A stretch of 64,000 nucleotides of DNA from Rhodanobacter sp. 7MK24 (GCF_014842995.1 NZ_JACYXL010000004.1:1-64000); one strand, 5' to 3'; counted from the first letter of the stretch, positions 51,617 through 63,673 are shown. Notes: generated by a model not told the origin, from the letters alone. Numbers and translations are program-made.

Positions 51617-52531
51617 TCACAAGTTGCCGGAATCGCGGGCGAATTCGTCCACCGTGGACAGGAATTGCGTCAGCACCGGCGATGCCTCGTCGGCTCTGCT
51701 GGCGACGGCCAGCAGGAGTTCGGCCCCGTGGTCGGCCAGCGGTACGTAGCTGACCCCTGCCAGATGCACCGCGCGCATCGTCGCCGGCACCAGCGCCACA
51801 CCCAGGCCGGCGGCCACCAATGCCAGCAGGCCGCTGACCTGTTGGGCCTGCTGCACGGTGCGGGGCTGGAAACCGGCGGCGTTGGCCAGCGTGGTGAGCT
51901 TGTCGTGCAGGGTGGCGGCCATCTCGCGTGGCTGCGTGACGAAGGCCGCCCCGGCCACTTCGCTCATGTGCAACCTGTCGCGGGCGGCCAGCGGATGGCT
52001 TGATGGCAGGGCGAGCATCAGTCGCTCACGGTCGATCATGCGCAGCCGCAGTTTGCGGGCGTCTTGCAGGTGGCGGGGTTCGGTGCGCACGAAGCCGACG
52101 TCGATCTCGTTGGCCAGAAGGGCGGCGAATTGCGGCGCGTTGTTCATTTCACGCAACTGGACGTCCACGCCTGGCGCCATCTGGCGATGGCGCAGCAAGG
52201 TACGGGGCAGGGCGGGGTGGAACGATACCGACAACGTGTAAGCCAGCCGCAGCTGGCCGCTGTGGCCGGCTGCGGCATCAGCGGTTCGAGTGCGAGCCAG
52301 CTCGGCCTGGGCGAGGATCTGGCGTGCTTGCTCAAGGAAAACCTTGCCGGGCTCGGTCAGCGCCACCTTGCGCTTGCTTCGTTCCAGCAGCAGGACGCCG
52401 AGGTCCCGCTCCAGGGCTTGGATCTGCTGCGAGAGCGGGGGCTGGGAGATGTGCAGGCGGAGCGCCGCACGCGTGAAGCTCAATTCCTCGGCGACCGTGA
52501 CGAAGTAGCGCAGCTGGCGGAAGTCAAACAT
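51617..52531 (-). CDS. LysR-family transcriptional regulator
   Basis: A 304-residue LTTR. The N-terminal winged helix reads [68 protein letters not shown]. The substrate-binding-like domain includes [19 protein letters not shown] and [19 protein letters not shown]. It resembles BenM/CatM-like regulators of aromatic or organic-acid use, but no catabolic gene adjoins. It is divergent from a candidate small RNA; the 70-base region between carries two overlapping dyads. The regulator probably controls itself and that divergent unit. Confidence 0.92.
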   Translation of the reverse strand: MFDFRQLRYFVTVAEELSFTRAALRLHISQPPLSQQIQALERDLGVLLLERSKRKVALTEPGKVFLEQARQILAQAELARTRTADAAAGHSGQLRLAYTLSVSFHPALPRTLLRHRQMAPGVDVQLREMNNAPQFAALLANEIDVGFVRTEPRHLQDARKLRLRMIDRERLMLALPSSHPLAARDRLHMSEVAGAAFVTQPREMAATLHDKLTTLANAAGFQPRTVQQAQQVSGLLALVAAGLGVALVPATMRAVHLAGVSYVPLADHGAELLLAVASRADEASPVLTQFLSTVDEFARDSGNL

Positions 52532-52535
52532 ATAG

Positions 52536-52573
52536 GGATCGCATATAAATATCGATCCAAATATATATTGGAT
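52536..52573. promoter_or_regulatory. Overlapping dyads, probable LysR operator region
   Basis: Two symmetric elements in an AT-rich stretch directly upstream of lysR: GGATCG-N11-CGATCC (52536-52558) and ATCCAA-N7-TTGGAT (52555-52573). The second contains a T-N11-A core as in LTTR boxes. TTGGAT (52568-52573) also serves as a possible -35 for the plus-strand RNA. Confidence 0.6.
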
Positions 52574-52601
52574 ACTTGAATGTGTCGCTCATAAAATGCC
52601 C

Positions 52602-52723
52602 CCGTCCCACCATCCTCCCCCCTCCCCCGATGGTGGCGACCCACGCCTCGCGGCGACGCTGGATTCGAACGGCCATCCCCCTCCCTGGCCCTTTCGATGC
52701 GTCGCACTGCGAGGCGTTTTTTT
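52602..52723 (+). ncRNA. Candidate small RNA with C-rich loops (sX13-like architecture)
   Basis: A promoter-like TTGGAT-N16-CATAAA (52568-52595) precedes a run of structures. First is CCACCATC/GATGGTGG with a 14-base loop CTCCCCCCTCCCCC (52607-52636). Next is a short CGCC-TCGC-GGCG hairpin (52644-52655). Then GGCCA/TGGCC with loop TCCCCCTCCC (52671-52690). Last is a GC hairpin (52699-52715) and seven T (52717-52723). The length, about 120, and the C-rich loops recall the Xanthomonas small RNA sX13, whose loops pair with G-rich mRNA leaders. Similarity is architectural; I cannot confirm homology. Confidence 0.6.
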
Positions 52724-52825
52724 GGGTGGTGTTCTTGTGCGATCGATCCATGATCGCGAAGATCTGACGGGCGGCCACTCATGGTCGCACTTTCAAATTT
52801 TCCTCGCGGCCGCCTTTGCTTACGC

Positions 52826-55175
<2,350 letters not shown>

Positions 55176-55274
55176 GGCGGATCGGCGGGGGAATGGCCCG
55201 GAATTTCGCCATGGTACGCGATGCCGCTGGGGCTGGCGCGATACCATGCCCGTCCCGTTTGATCAGGAGCTGCC

Positions 55275-55955
55275 ATGAGCCGAACAGCCGCCGTCCCCGT
55301 GTTGACCATCGACGGTCCCTCGGGCTCTGGCAAGGGCACGATCAGCCGGCGCGTGGCCGAGCATCTGGGCTGGCGGCTGTTGGACTCCGGTGCGTTGTAC
55401 CGGGCGGTGGGCTATGCCGCTGGGGCAGCGGGTCTGGATCTGTCCGATGTCGAGGCGGTGACCCGCTGCGCGCAGACCACCAAGATCCGTTTCCAGGCCA
55501 GTGCCGACGGCAGCGATACCCACATCCTGGTCAACGGCCATGACGCCACCGCCGAACTGCGTACCGAAACCGCCGGCGCGGCAGCCTCGGCGATCGCCTC
55601 GATTGCCCCGGTGCGGCAGGCCCTAGTGGAGCTGCAGTTGGGCTTCCGCAAGCAGCCGGGCCTGGTCGCCGACGGGCGTGACATGGGCACGGTGATCTTT
55701 CCCGATGCCCCGTTCAAGGTGTTCCTTACCGCCAGCGCCGCCGAGAGGGCCAAAAGGCGCTATAAGCAGTTGAAGGAAAAGGGGCTCAGCGTTACACTGT
55801 CGAGTCTGCAGCGCGAGATCGAGGCGCGTGACCATCGCGATGCGTCGCGTTCGGTCGCGCCGCTCAAACCCGCGCCGGAGGCCGTACTGGTGGACACCAC
55901 CGGCATGGGTATCGACGAGGTCGTCGCAAAAGTTCTTGCTGTCGTGCAGCCCTGA
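55275..55955 (+). CDS. cmk: Cytidylate kinase
   Basis: A 226-residue NMP kinase phosphorylating CMP/dCMP. The P-loop is [23 protein letters not shown], followed by [49 protein letters not shown] and [25 protein letters not shown] lies six bases before the ATG. It is followed by rpsA, the usual cmk-rpsA-ihfB order. A CCCCGG/CCGGGG hairpin lies in the 169-base gap to rpsA. Confidence 0.98.
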   Translation: MSRTAAVPVLTIDGPSGSGKGTISRRVAEHLGWRLLDSGALYRAVGYAAGAAGLDLSDVEAVTRCAQTTKIRFQASADGSDTHILVNGHDATAELRTETAGAAASAIASIAPVRQALVELQLGFRKQPGLVADGRDMGTVIFPDAPFKVFLTASAAERAKRRYKQLKEKGLSVTLSSLQREIEARDHRDASRSVAPLKPAPEAVLVDTTGMGIDEVVAKVLAVVQP

Positions 55956-56124
55956 ACGGGTTGTGCGGCGGTTTTCGTTCCCCGGTCAATGACGGCCGGG
56001 GCTCAGCCATGGTGACGAGGCGTGCCCCGCAAGGGCGCTCCGAAGGCACCCCAACCGGTGGGCCGTTGCCGTTGCGTTTCCAGTCCGGAGCGCCGCAACC
56101 GTCCTTTCCCATTCTGGAATCAAC

Positions 56125-57798
56125 ATGACCGAAAGTTTTGCCGAACTGTTTGAACAGAGCCAGCAGGCCATCGCCAAGCTGAAGCCCGGCGCCATCGTCA
56201 CCGGCATCGTGGTGGAAATCCGCAACGACGTCGTCGTGATCAACGCGGGCCTGAAGAGCGAAGGCATCGTCCCGATCGAGCAGTTCAAGAGCGAAGACGG
56301 CACCCTCGAAGTGAATGTCGGCGACCACGTGAAGGTGGCCCTCGAAGCGCTCGAGGACGGCTTCGGCGAAACCAAGCTGTCGCGTGAGAAGGCCAAGCGT
56401 TCGATGGTGTGGGACGACCTCGAAGAGGCGTTCGACAAGGAAGAGACCATCAAGGGCATGATCTCCGGCAAGGTCAAGGGCGGCTTCACCGTCGACATCA
56501 AGGACGTCCGCGCCTTCCTGCCGGGCTCGCTGGTCGACGTGCGCCCGGTGCGCGAACCGACCTACCTTGAGGGCAAGGAACTCGAGTTCAAGATCATCAA
56601 GCTCGACCGCAAGCGCAACAACGTGGTGGTCAGCCGCCGCGCCGTCGTCGAGACCGAGTTCTCCGCCGAGCGCGAGCAACTGCTGGAGCGTCTGGTCGAA
56701 GGTGCCATCATCAAGGGCGTGGTCAAGAACCTCACCGACTACGGCGCGTTCGTGGATCTGGGCGGCATCGACGGCCTGCTGCACATCACCGACATGGCGT
56801 GGAAGCGCGTGCGCCATCCGAGCGAAGTCGTCAACGTCGGCGACGAGCTGGAAGTGCGCGTGCTGAAGTTCGACAAGGAGCGCAACCGCGTCTCGCTGGG
56901 CCTGAAGCAGCTGGGCGACGATCCGTGGGTGAACATCTCGCGTCGTTACCCGGTGGGTTCGCGCCTGTTCGGCAAGGTCTCCAACGTCACCGACTACGGC
57001 TGCTTCGTCGAGATCGAGCCGGGCGTCGAAGGCCTGGTCCACGTGTCCGAGATGGACTGGACCAACAAGAACGTCAATCCGGCCAAGGTGGTGCAGGTCG
57101 GCGACGAGACCGAAGTGATGGTGCTGGACGTGGATGAAGAGCGTCGCCGCATTTCGCTGGGCATCAAGCAGACCCGCTCGAACCCGTGGGAAGCGTTTGC
57201 CGCCATGCACAAGAAGGGCGACAAGGTTTCCGGCCAGATCAAGTCGATCACCGACTTCGGCGTGTTCATCGGCCTGGACGGCGGCATCGACGGCCTGGTG
57301 CACCTGTCCGACATCTCCTGGCAGATGTCCGGCGAAGACCTCGTACGCAACTTCAAGAAGGGCGACGAGATCGAGGCCGTGGTGCTGGCTGTCGATCCGG
57401 AGCGCGAGCGCATTTCGCTTGGCATCAAGCAGATGGAGCAGGATCCGTTCGGCCAGTTCATGGGCAACAACCCGCGCGGCACCATCGTCACCGGCACGGT
57501 GAAGGAAGTGGACGCCAAGGGTGCGGTGATTGACCTGGGCGAGGGCGTGGAGGGTTACCTCCGTGCCAACGACATCGCCAAGGAGCGCATCGACGACGCC
57601 ACCCAGCACCTGAAGGTGGGCGACAAGGTCGAAGCCAAGTTCACCGGCATGGACCGCAAGGGCCGCCAGCTGTCGCTGTCGATCCGTGCAAAGGACGAGG
57701 AAGACGTGCAGGAAGCGCTGGCCGAGTACTCCTCGGCGGCAGGTGGCACCACCAAGCTCGGCGCTCTGCTCAAGGAGCAGATGAACAAGGCCGACTAA
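56125..57798 (+). CDS. rpsA: 30S ribosomal protein S1
   Basis: A 557-residue RNA-binding protein that brings mRNA to the 30S subunit. Six S1/OB repeats are visible, for example [100 protein letters not shown] and [35 protein letters not shown]. The length equals E. coli S1. The 5' region lacks a strong Shine-Dalgarno, usual for autoregulated rpsA. Confidence 0.99.
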   Translation: MTESFAELFEQSQQAIAKLKPGAIVTGIVVEIRNDVVVINAGLKSEGIVPIEQFKSEDGTLEVNVGDHVKVALEALEDGFGETKLSREKAKRSMVWDDLEEAFDKEETIKGMISGKVKGGFTVDIKDVRAFLPGSLVDVRPVREPTYLEGKELEFKIIKLDRKRNNVVVSRRAVVETEFSAEREQLLERLVEGAIIKGVVKNLTDYGAFVDLGGIDGLLHITDMAWKRVRHPSEVVNVGDELEVRVLKFDKERNRVSLGLKQLGDDPWVNISRRYPVGSRLFGKVSNVTDYGCFVEIEPGVEGLVHVSEMDWTNKNVNPAKVVQVGDETEVMVLDVDEERRRISLGIKQTRSNPWEAFAAMHKKGDKVSGQIKSITDFGVFIGLDGGIDGLVHLSDISWQMSGEDLVRNFKKGDEIEAVVLAVDPERERISLGIKQMEQDPFGQFMGNNPRGTIVTGTVKEVDAKGAVIDLGEGVEGYLRANDIAKERIDDATQHLKVGDKVEAKFTGMDRKGRQLSLSIRAKDEEDVQEALAEYSSAAGGTTKLGALLKEQMNKAD

Positions 57799-57877
57799 GG
57801 CGTTGCAAGAATGGTCCGGGGCGGCATGAGCCGCCTCGGGTCAGCAGCGCAGCAACACATTCGCGGACTGGGGGAAC

Positions 57878-58180
57878 ATGACCAAATCCGAATTGATCGA
57901 GGCGCTGGCCAGGCGCCAGACCCATCTTGCGTTCGCCGATGTCGAGTTGGCGGTCAAAAGCGTGGTCGAGCAGATGAGCCAGGCGCTGTCGCAGGGCGAA
58001 CGCATCGAGGTGCGTGGTTTCGGCAGCTTTGCGCTGCATTACCGGCCGCCTCGCATGGGACGCAATCCGAAGACCGGCGATTCCGTGGCGCTGCCCGGCA
58101 AGCATGTGCCGCACTTCAAGCCCGGCAAGGAACTGCGTGAACGCGTCAACCTGCGGCTGGAAGAAGCCGCGACCGGCTGA
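57878..58180 (+). CDS. ihfB: Integration host factor beta subunit
   Basis: A 100-residue HU/IHF-fold DNA-bending protein. Start [37 protein letters not shown], arm region [31 protein letters not shown] with the intercalating Pro of the NPKTG turn. GGGGGAAC precedes the ATG. It pairs with IhfA, encoded elsewhere. The rpsA-ihfB order is conserved in gammaproteobacteria, and in Pseudomonas the O-antigen locus begins just after it. Confidence 0.98.
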   Translation: MTKSELIEALARRQTHLAFADVELAVKSVVEQMSQALSQGERIEVRGFGSFALHYRPPRMGRNPKTGDSVALPGKHVPHFKPGKELRERVNLRLEEAATG

Positions 58181-58204
58181 GGCGGAACGCCAAGTGAGTT
58201 CATG

Positions 58205-58243
58205 AAGGCAGGTAGGCGCGAGCCGATCCTGCCTTTTTGTTTT
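58205..58243 (+). terminator. Rho-independent terminator after ihfB
   Basis: AAGGCAGG (58205-58212) pairs with CCTGCCTT (58228-58235); an inner GGC-GCGA-GCC hairpin fills the loop, and TTTGTTTTT follows. Confidence 0.88.
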
Positions 58244-58380
58244 TGGGATGCCCCTTGATCGAAGAGATCAACGACGGCTCTTCGAAACTGCGTTTTCCAT
58301 CTGTCTTTACGGCTGAATTGCAGCAACATGCCTCAGTCTGCTTGCTGTGCCGGGCGCGGACGATGGGGTAAAGTCCTCGG

Positions 58381-58623
58381 ATGCGCTTGATCGTGATCTT
58401 CGTCCTCATCTTCTTCGTTGCCGCCGGCGTGGTAGTGGGCGCACTCAATGCCGGCCTGGTCGACTACGACTTCGCCTTCGCGCGCGTGTCCATGCCCAAG
58501 GGAGCTGCGCTGTTGGCCGCGTTGGTGCTGGGCTGGCTGTTGGGTGGCCTCACCGCTTGGCTCGGCGTGAGCCTGCGGCATCGCCGCCGACTGAAAGCCG
58601 GCAAGAAGCAGGCGCGTGCATGA
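58381..58623 (+). CDS. lapA: LapA (YciS) inner-membrane protein
   Basis: An 80-residue two-helix membrane protein of the LapA (DUF1049) family. Helix 1 is LIVIFVLIFFVAAGVVVGALNAGLV, followed by a short polar loop and helix 2 AALLAALVLGWLLGGLTAWLGVSL, then a basic tail HRRRLKAGKKQARA. It works with LapB in lipopolysaccharide assembly. The stop overlaps the lapB start. Confidence 0.93.
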   Translation: MRLIVIFVLIFFVAAGVVVGALNAGLVDYDFAFARVSMPKGAALLAALVLGWLLGGLTAWLGVSLRHRRRLKAGKKQARA

Positions 58624-59792
58624 TGTCCTGGTACGTGTTGCTGCCGTTGGCGGTGCTCGCCTTTGGGCTGGGCTGGTGGGCGTCGCGATTCGCCAGCGCT
58701 AGGCGTTCCGGTGCGGCGGTCAATGAGCTCTCGTCCGACTATTTTCGCGGCTTGAACTACCTGCTCAATGAGGAGCAGGACAAGGCCATCGAGGTGTTTC
58801 TGCGCCTGGCCGAATACAACCGCGACACGGTGGAGACGCATCTTGCGCTGGGCAACCTCTTCCGCCGCCGCGGCGAGGTGGATCGCGCGATCCGGTTGCA
58901 CCAGCACCTGGTTTCGCGGCCGAACCTGTCCGAGCCGACCAAGACCGTAGCCCTGCTGGAACTGGGCGAGGATTACATGCGCGCGGGCTTGCTCGACCGC
59001 GCGGAAGCACTGTTCGACGACCTGGTGGCGATGGATGCGCACGCGCCGTCGGCGTTGCGCCACCTGATCGCGATCTACCAGCACGAGCGCGACTGGAACA
59101 AGGCGATCGAGCATGCGCGCCGTCTGGAGGCGATGACCGGCGAGGACGAGTCGCCGATGATCGCCCAGTTTTATTGCGAATTGGCCGAGCGTTCGCGTCA
59201 GCACGGCGCGCGGATCGAAGCGCGCGATTACCTGGAGCATGCCTTCCGGTGCCAGCCCGATTGCGTGCGTGCCTGGATGCTGACGGGGCGTTTGCACGCC
59301 GAGGATGGGCAGCATGCCGAAGCAGTGCAGGCCTATGAAGCAGCGGTCGGAGCGGATATCGCCTTCGTACCGGAAATCCTGCCGCCATTGTTGAACAGCT
59401 ACGCCTGCTCGCAGCAGATGGATCGCGCCGAGCGTTTCTTGCGCGAGCTGCTGGAGCGCTACCACGGCATCTCGCCGGTGTTGGCATTGACCAGGCTGTA
59501 CCAGCAGCGTGACGGCCAGCGCGAGGCGGTAGGCTTCCTGACCGGGCAATTGCGCCTGCGTCCTTCGGTGCGCGGCCTGATGGCGCTGATCGATGCCACG
59601 ATGGATCGGATCGAAGGCGAGGCGCGCGAGAACTTCTTGATCCTGCGCGATCTCACCAAGAAATTGCTGGAGGGGCAGGCGATGTATCGCTGCAGCCGTT
59701 GCGGCTTCGGCGCAAAAGCGCACCACTGGCAATGCCCCAGTTGCAAGAGCTGGAGCACGATCCGACCCATCCATGGCGTTGCGAACGAGTGA
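58620..59792 (+). CDS. lapB: LapB (YciM) lipopolysaccharide assembly regulator
   Basis: A 390-residue protein with one N-terminal membrane helix (WYVLLPLAVLAFGLGWWASRFA), about nine TPR repeats (NYLLNEEQDKAIEVFLRLAEYN; ETHLALGNLFRRRGEVDRAIRLHQHLV; and so on), and a C-terminal rubredoxin-like zinc site CSRCGFGAKAHHWQCPSCKSW. In E. coli it controls LpxC turnover with FtsH and PbgA, balancing LPS and phospholipid. Start ATG 58620 overlaps lapA; the adjacent ATG 58623 is equivalent. Its stop overlaps the next gene (GTGA). Confidence 0.96.
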   Translation: MMSWYVLLPLAVLAFGLGWWASRFASARRSGAAVNELSSDYFRGLNYLLNEEQDKAIEVFLRLAEYNRDTVETHLALGNLFRRRGEVDRAIRLHQHLVSRPNLSEPTKTVALLELGEDYMRAGLLDRAEALFDDLVAMDAHAPSALRHLIAIYQHERDWNKAIEHARRLEAMTGEDESPMIAQFYCELAERSRQHGARIEARDYLEHAFRCQPDCVRAWMLTGRLHAEDGQHAEAVQAYEAAVGADIAFVPEILPPLLNSYACSQQMDRAERFLRELLERYHGISPVLALTRLYQQRDGQREAVGFLTGQLRLRPSVRGLMALIDATMDRIEGEARENFLILRDLTKKLLEGQAMYRCSRCGFGAKAHHWQCPSCKSWSTIRPIHGVANE

Positions 59793-60820
59793 CGCCGGTG
59801 GCTTGGGTTATCGGATGGTTGCTGCTCTCCTTCGCCATCGCCTGGATGTCGGCACGCGTGGCGATTGGTTACGCGCATCGCCGCGGCATGCTGGATCGCC
59901 CGGGTCAGCGACGTTCCCACACCATCCCCACGCCGCGCGGCGGCGGCATCGGTATCGTCCTGGCCAACTTGGTCTGTCTTCCCGGCGCCTTGCTTGGCAC
60001 CTGGGCGCCATGGTCTTGGCCAGTGGTGGCAGCCTTGCTGGCGGCCCTGCTGTTGGTGGCGCTGGCAGGCTGGTGGGACGATCATCGCTCCCTGCCGATC
60101 CTGCCGCGTTTCGGCGCACAGTTGCTGGCCGTACTGCTGTTTGCCGTTGCGTTGGGCGCAAGCGGCATGTCCCGGTGGTGGTTGCTGCCCCTGCTGCTGG
60201 CCGGTGTGTGGAGCATCAACCTGCACAACTTCATGGACGGCATCGATGGCCTGCTGGCCCAGCAGGCCATGTTCGTGGGAGCCGGGTTGGCGTGGCTGGC
60301 GTGGAACGCCGGGCAATGGCCGTTGGCGCTGGCTGCCAGCTGCCTTGCCACGGCCAGCCTGGGTTTCTGGTGCCTCAATCGTTCGCCGGCGCGTATTTTC
60401 ATGGGAGATGTGGGCAGCGGCAGCGTAGGGCTGCTGATTTTCGCGTTCACAGCGATGCTGTGGCGGGTCGATGCGAGCCTGTTGTGGCCGGCATTGATCC
60501 TGTCCTCGGCCTTCGTCGCCGATGCCAGCCTGACCTTGCTGACGCGTTATTTCCGGGGGCGACGCTGGTACAGTGCGCACCGCGAGCACCTGTACCAGTG
60601 GCTGGTCAGGCGCGGTTTGACGCATGCCTGGGGAGGGACGGTCTATATGACATGGAATCTGTTGTTCGCTGCGCCGATGGCTTGGTTGGCTTGGAGTCAT
60701 CCACGGCTGGCTTTGCCGATTAGCATCGTCGCCTACCTGGCTGCGGCGGCGCTCTGGTTGATGCTCAAGCGACGTTGCCTGCGGCGCCACCCGACCAAGG
60801 ACCGCCATGTCGCTGCGTAG
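59789..60820 (+). CDS. wbpL: WbpL-like undecaprenyl-phosphate glycosyl-1-phosphate transferase
   Basis: A 343-residue polytopic enzyme of the MraY/WecA family. Motifs: MLDRPGQRRSHTIPTPRGGGIGI, GWWDDHRSLP (the DD pair), NLHNFMDGIDGLLAQQA, RIFMGDVGSGSVGLLIFAF, and HREHLYQWLVRRG. The HREHLYQ form, rather than HIHH, groups it with WbpL/WbcO, which load FucNAc- or QuiNAc-type sugars made after a WbpM step. The next gene is WbpM-like, so the pair matches. The GTG start overlaps lapB. It differs from the HIHH-type WecA at 3.1 kb, suggesting two initiation systems. Confidence 0.9.
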   Translation: MTPVAWVIGWLLLSFAIAWMSARVAIGYAHRRGMLDRPGQRRSHTIPTPRGGGIGIVLANLVCLPGALLGTWAPWSWPVVAALLAALLLVALAGWWDDHRSLPILPRFGAQLLAVLLFAVALGASGMSRWWLLPLLLAGVWSINLHNFMDGIDGLLAQQAMFVGAGLAWLAWNAGQWPLALAASCLATASLGFWCLNRSPARIFMGDVGSGSVGLLIFAFTAMLWRVDASLLWPALILSSAFVADASLTLLTRYFRGRRWYSAHREHLYQWLVRRGLTHAWGGTVYMTWNLLFAAPMAWLAWSHPRLALPISIVAYLAAAALWLMLKRRCLRRHPTKDRHVAA

Positions 60821-62702
60821 GCTTGTCGGCTTCATCCATCCTCGCGTGGCGGTCATGTTGCACGACTTGGCCATGGCCGCGATCGCCTGGTGGGTCGCCA
60901 AGTTGTTGCGTTACGCGGTGCGGCCGGAAGATGTCGTGCATTTTCGCTGGTTCGAGCTGCCGATCGTGCTGCTCGCGCAAGGCTTGGTCTTCCGCTTGAC
61001 CGGCCTGTACAAGGGCGTATGGCGCTTCGCCAGCCTGCCCGATTTGTGGAACATCCTGCGCGCCGTGGCGCTGGGTTCGGCGGCAATCTGGCTGCTGATG
61101 TCGATGTTCAACCGCTTGCAGGGCGTGCCGCGCACGATGTTGCTGTTGTATCCGGTGGTGCTGGCGCTGGCGCTGGGGCTGCCTCGGCTTGCCTACCGCT
61201 ATTGGAAGGACAGTCGCCGCGGAATATCCGGGTTGAACTCCACGCGCCGTGTGCTCATTCTGGGCGCAGACCACGCCGGCGAGGTGCTTTCGCGCGACTT
61301 GCTCCGCAGCGGCGGTTACGCGGTGGTCGGCTTTCTCGATGATCGTCCCGCATTGCGCGGCGCCAGCATCAACGGACATCCGGTGCTGGGCCAGTTCGAG
61401 CAATTGCCTGCCATCGCGCGCGAAGCGGCGGTCGAGATGATATTGATCGCCTTGCCCAGCGCCACGGTGGGCGAGATGCGCCGTGTGGTGAGCCTGTGCG
61501 ACGCCACCGATCTACCGTACCGGACGGTTCCAAGGCTGGACGACGTGGTCGCAGGACGTGCGCAGCCTGGCGAGATCAAGGAAGTGGCGATCGAGGACCT
61601 GCTCGGGCGTGATGCCGTGGAGCTGGATTGGACGGCGATCCGCGAGACGATAGGCGGCCGCCGTGTGTTGGTCACCGGCGGCGGTGGCTCGATCGGCTCG
61701 GAACTGTGCCGTCAGGTGGCGCGCCTGGGAGCGCTGTCGCTGGTCGTCGTCGATCACAGCGAATACAACCTCTACCAGATCACGCGGGAGTTGCGCGCCA
61801 ACTATCCGGAACTGCTGCTCGAGGGTGTACTCGCCAGTTGCGTGGACTGCGTGCAGATGCGCAGGGTACTGGCCGAGGCGCGGCCGCAGGTGGTGTTCCA
61901 TGCCGCGGCCTACAAGCATGTGCCCATGCTGCAGCACCAGTTGCGCGCAGCCTTCCTCAACAACGTGCTGGGCACGCGTGCCATGGCCGACCTGTCATGC
62001 GAGGCGGGCGTGGAATGCTTCGTGCTGATTTCCACGGACAAGGCGGTCAATCCCACCAGCGTGATGGGCGCATGCAAGCGCATTGCCGAAATCTGGTGCC
62101 AGAACCTCGACGCGCACGCCAGCACCCGTTTCATGACCGTGCGTTTTGGCAACGTGCTCGATTCGGCTGGTTCGGTCGTGCCGTTGTTCCGCAAACAGAT
62201 CCGCGATGGCGGCCCGGTCACCGTGACCCATCCGGAAGTTTCGCGCTACTTCATGACCATCCCGGAGGCCTGCCAGTTGATCTTGCAGGCGGCCAGCCTC
62301 GGCAAGGGCGGCGAGATCTTCGCGCTCGATATGGGCGAGCCGATGAAGATTCGCGATCTTGCCGAGCAGATGATCCGGCTGGCCGGCAAGAAGCCGGGCA
62401 GCGAGGTGCCCATCGTTTTCACCGGCCTGCGGGCAGGCGAGAAGCTGTTCGAGGAACTGTTCCATCCGCTCGAACAGTACAGCGCCACCACGCACGCCAA
62501 GATCTTCCTGGCCCAGCATCGCCAAGTACCGTGGGAGCTGTTGCAAGCCACGATGCACAAGGCGGCCGACATGGTCGCAACAGATAACGACGAAGAGTTG
62601 CGGCGATGCGTGTCCGGCTTGTTGCCGTCGTTCCGCTGGAGCGAAGCGCCGCAACCCGACAACGTGGTGTCGATCCGCCGCCACGAAACAGGAGAGAAGT
62701 GA
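60807..62702 (+). CDS. wbpM: WbpM/CapD-type UDP-sugar 4,6-dehydratase
   Basis: A 631-residue membrane-anchored dehydratase. About four N-terminal helices (1-130) precede a CoA-binding-like Rossmann domain (RRVLILGADHAGEVL) and an SDR domain with VTGGGGSIGSE (289-299). The active site ISTDKAVNPTSVMGACKR has Met420 replacing the usual Tyr and Lys424, as in WbpM/PglF enzymes converting UDP-GlcNAc to the 4-keto-6-deoxy sugar. It leads to QuiNAc/FucNAc-type sugars for O-antigen. Overlap with the wbpL-like gene is 14 bases, and galU follows at once. Confidence 0.95.
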   Translation: MSLRRLVGFIHPRVAVMLHDLAMAAIAWWVAKLLRYAVRPEDVVHFRWFELPIVLLAQGLVFRLTGLYKGVWRFASLPDLWNILRAVALGSAAIWLLMSMFNRLQGVPRTMLLLYPVVLALALGLPRLAYRYWKDSRRGISGLNSTRRVLILGADHAGEVLSRDLLRSGGYAVVGFLDDRPALRGASINGHPVLGQFEQLPAIAREAAVEMILIALPSATVGEMRRVVSLCDATDLPYRTVPRLDDVVAGRAQPGEIKEVAIEDLLGRDAVELDWTAIRETIGGRRVLVTGGGGSIGSELCRQVARLGALSLVVVDHSEYNLYQITRELRANYPELLLEGVLASCVDCVQMRRVLAEARPQVVFHAAAYKHVPMLQHQLRAAFLNNVLGTRAMADLSCEAGVECFVLISTDKAVNPTSVMGACKRIAEIWCQNLDAHASTRFMTVRFGNVLDSAGSVVPLFRKQIRDGGPVTVTHPEVSRYFMTIPEACQLILQAASLGKGGEIFALDMGEPMKIRDLAEQMIRLAGKKPGSEVPIVFTGLRAGEKLFEELFHPLEQYSATTHAKIFLAQHRQVPWELLQATMHKAADMVATDNDEELRRCVSGLLPSFRWSEAPQPDNVVSIRRHETGEK

Positions 62703-63578
62703 GTGAGCAAGCCCTTGCGCAAAGTGGTCTTCCCCGTGGCCGGCCTGGGCACGCGCTTCCTGCCCGCCACCAAGGTGGTGGCCAAGGAAATGCTGCCGGT
62801 GCTGGACAAGCCATTGATCCAGTATGCGGTGGACGAAGCGGTCGATGCCGGTGCCGATACGCTGATCTTCGTCACCAACCGCTACAAGCACGCCATCGCC
62901 GACTACTTCGACAAAGCCTACGAACTGGAGGCCAAGTTGCAGGAGAAGGGCAAGGACGCGCTTCTGGCGCTGGTGCAGGGCACGCTTCCGAAACACGTGC
63001 GCGCGATCTTCGTCACCCAGCCCGAGGCACTGGGCTTGGGGCATGCCGTGCTGTGCGCCAAGCCCGTGGTGGGCGACGAGCCGTTCGGCGTGGTCTTGCC
63101 CGACGACCTCATCTGGAACGGTGCCGGCAAGGGCGCGCTGCGCCAGATGGCCGAATTGGGCCAACGCGAAGGTGCCGGCGTGATCGCGGTGGAAGAAGTG
63201 CCGCAGAACGAAACCGACAAATACGGCATCGTGGACGCCACGCGAATCGACGAGCGCAGCGCGCAGATCCGCCACATGGTTGAAAAGCCCAAGCCGGCCG
63301 ATGCGCCGTCGAACCTGGCCGTGGTGGGGCGTTACGTGCTGCCGGGCCGGATTTTCCAGTTGCTGGAGCAGACCACGCCGGGCGCGGGTGGCGAGATCCA
63401 GCTCACCGACGCGATCGATACCTTGCTGAAGGAACAGGGCAAGGTGCTGGCGTACCGCTTCGAGGGCACGCGTTTCGACTGCGGCAACAAGGCAGGGCTG
63501 GTACGCGCCACCATGCACATGGCGCTGCAGGATCCGAGCCTGGCGCCGGTGGTGCGCGAGATCGCCGCTACGCTCTGA
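62703..63578 (+). CDS. galU: UTP-glucose-1-phosphate uridylyltransferase
   Basis: A 291-residue nucleotidyltransferase forming UDP-glucose for LPS core, exopolysaccharide and glycolipids. Seen: VVFPVAGLGTRFLPATKVVAKEMLPVLDKPLIQYAVDEA, LGLGHAVLCAKP, VVLPDDLIW, MVEKPKPADAPSNLAVVGRYVL, GEIQLTDAID and RFDCGNKAGL. The GTG start lies directly after the wbpM stop, with AGGAG eight bases upstream. Its product would feed the polymer and lipid glycosyltransferases in this window. Confidence 0.97.
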   Translation: MSKPLRKVVFPVAGLGTRFLPATKVVAKEMLPVLDKPLIQYAVDEAVDAGADTLIFVTNRYKHAIADYFDKAYELEAKLQEKGKDALLALVQGTLPKHVRAIFVTQPEALGLGHAVLCAKPVVGDEPFGVVLPDDLIWNGAGKGALRQMAELGQREGAGVIAVEEVPQNETDKYGIVDATRIDERSAQIRHMVEKPKPADAPSNLAVVGRYVLPGRIFQLLEQTTPGAGGEIQLTDAIDTLLKEQGKVLAYRFEGTRFDCGNKAGLVRATMHMALQDPSLAPVVREIAATL

Positions 63579-63673
63579 CCGCCGTCGCTGGTTGGCGCGG
63601 CATGGCCGTGCCAGAATCGCGGCTGCGTCCTGCCATATTCATGGTGCAGGATGCGCATGGGGAAATCCATCCA

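Noticed and set aside
52655-52680. GGATTCGAAC, reminiscent of a tRNA T-arm on the minus strand
   Set aside because: The flanking bases do not form a T-stem and no acceptor, D or anticodon arms can be drawn.
55864-57609. Minus-strand open frame opposite rpsA
   Set aside because: Shadow of the repeated S1 domains; repetitive His/Val/Asp translation.
61995-63518. Minus-strand open frame opposite wbpM and galU
   Set aside because: Shadow frame crossing two well-supported genes.
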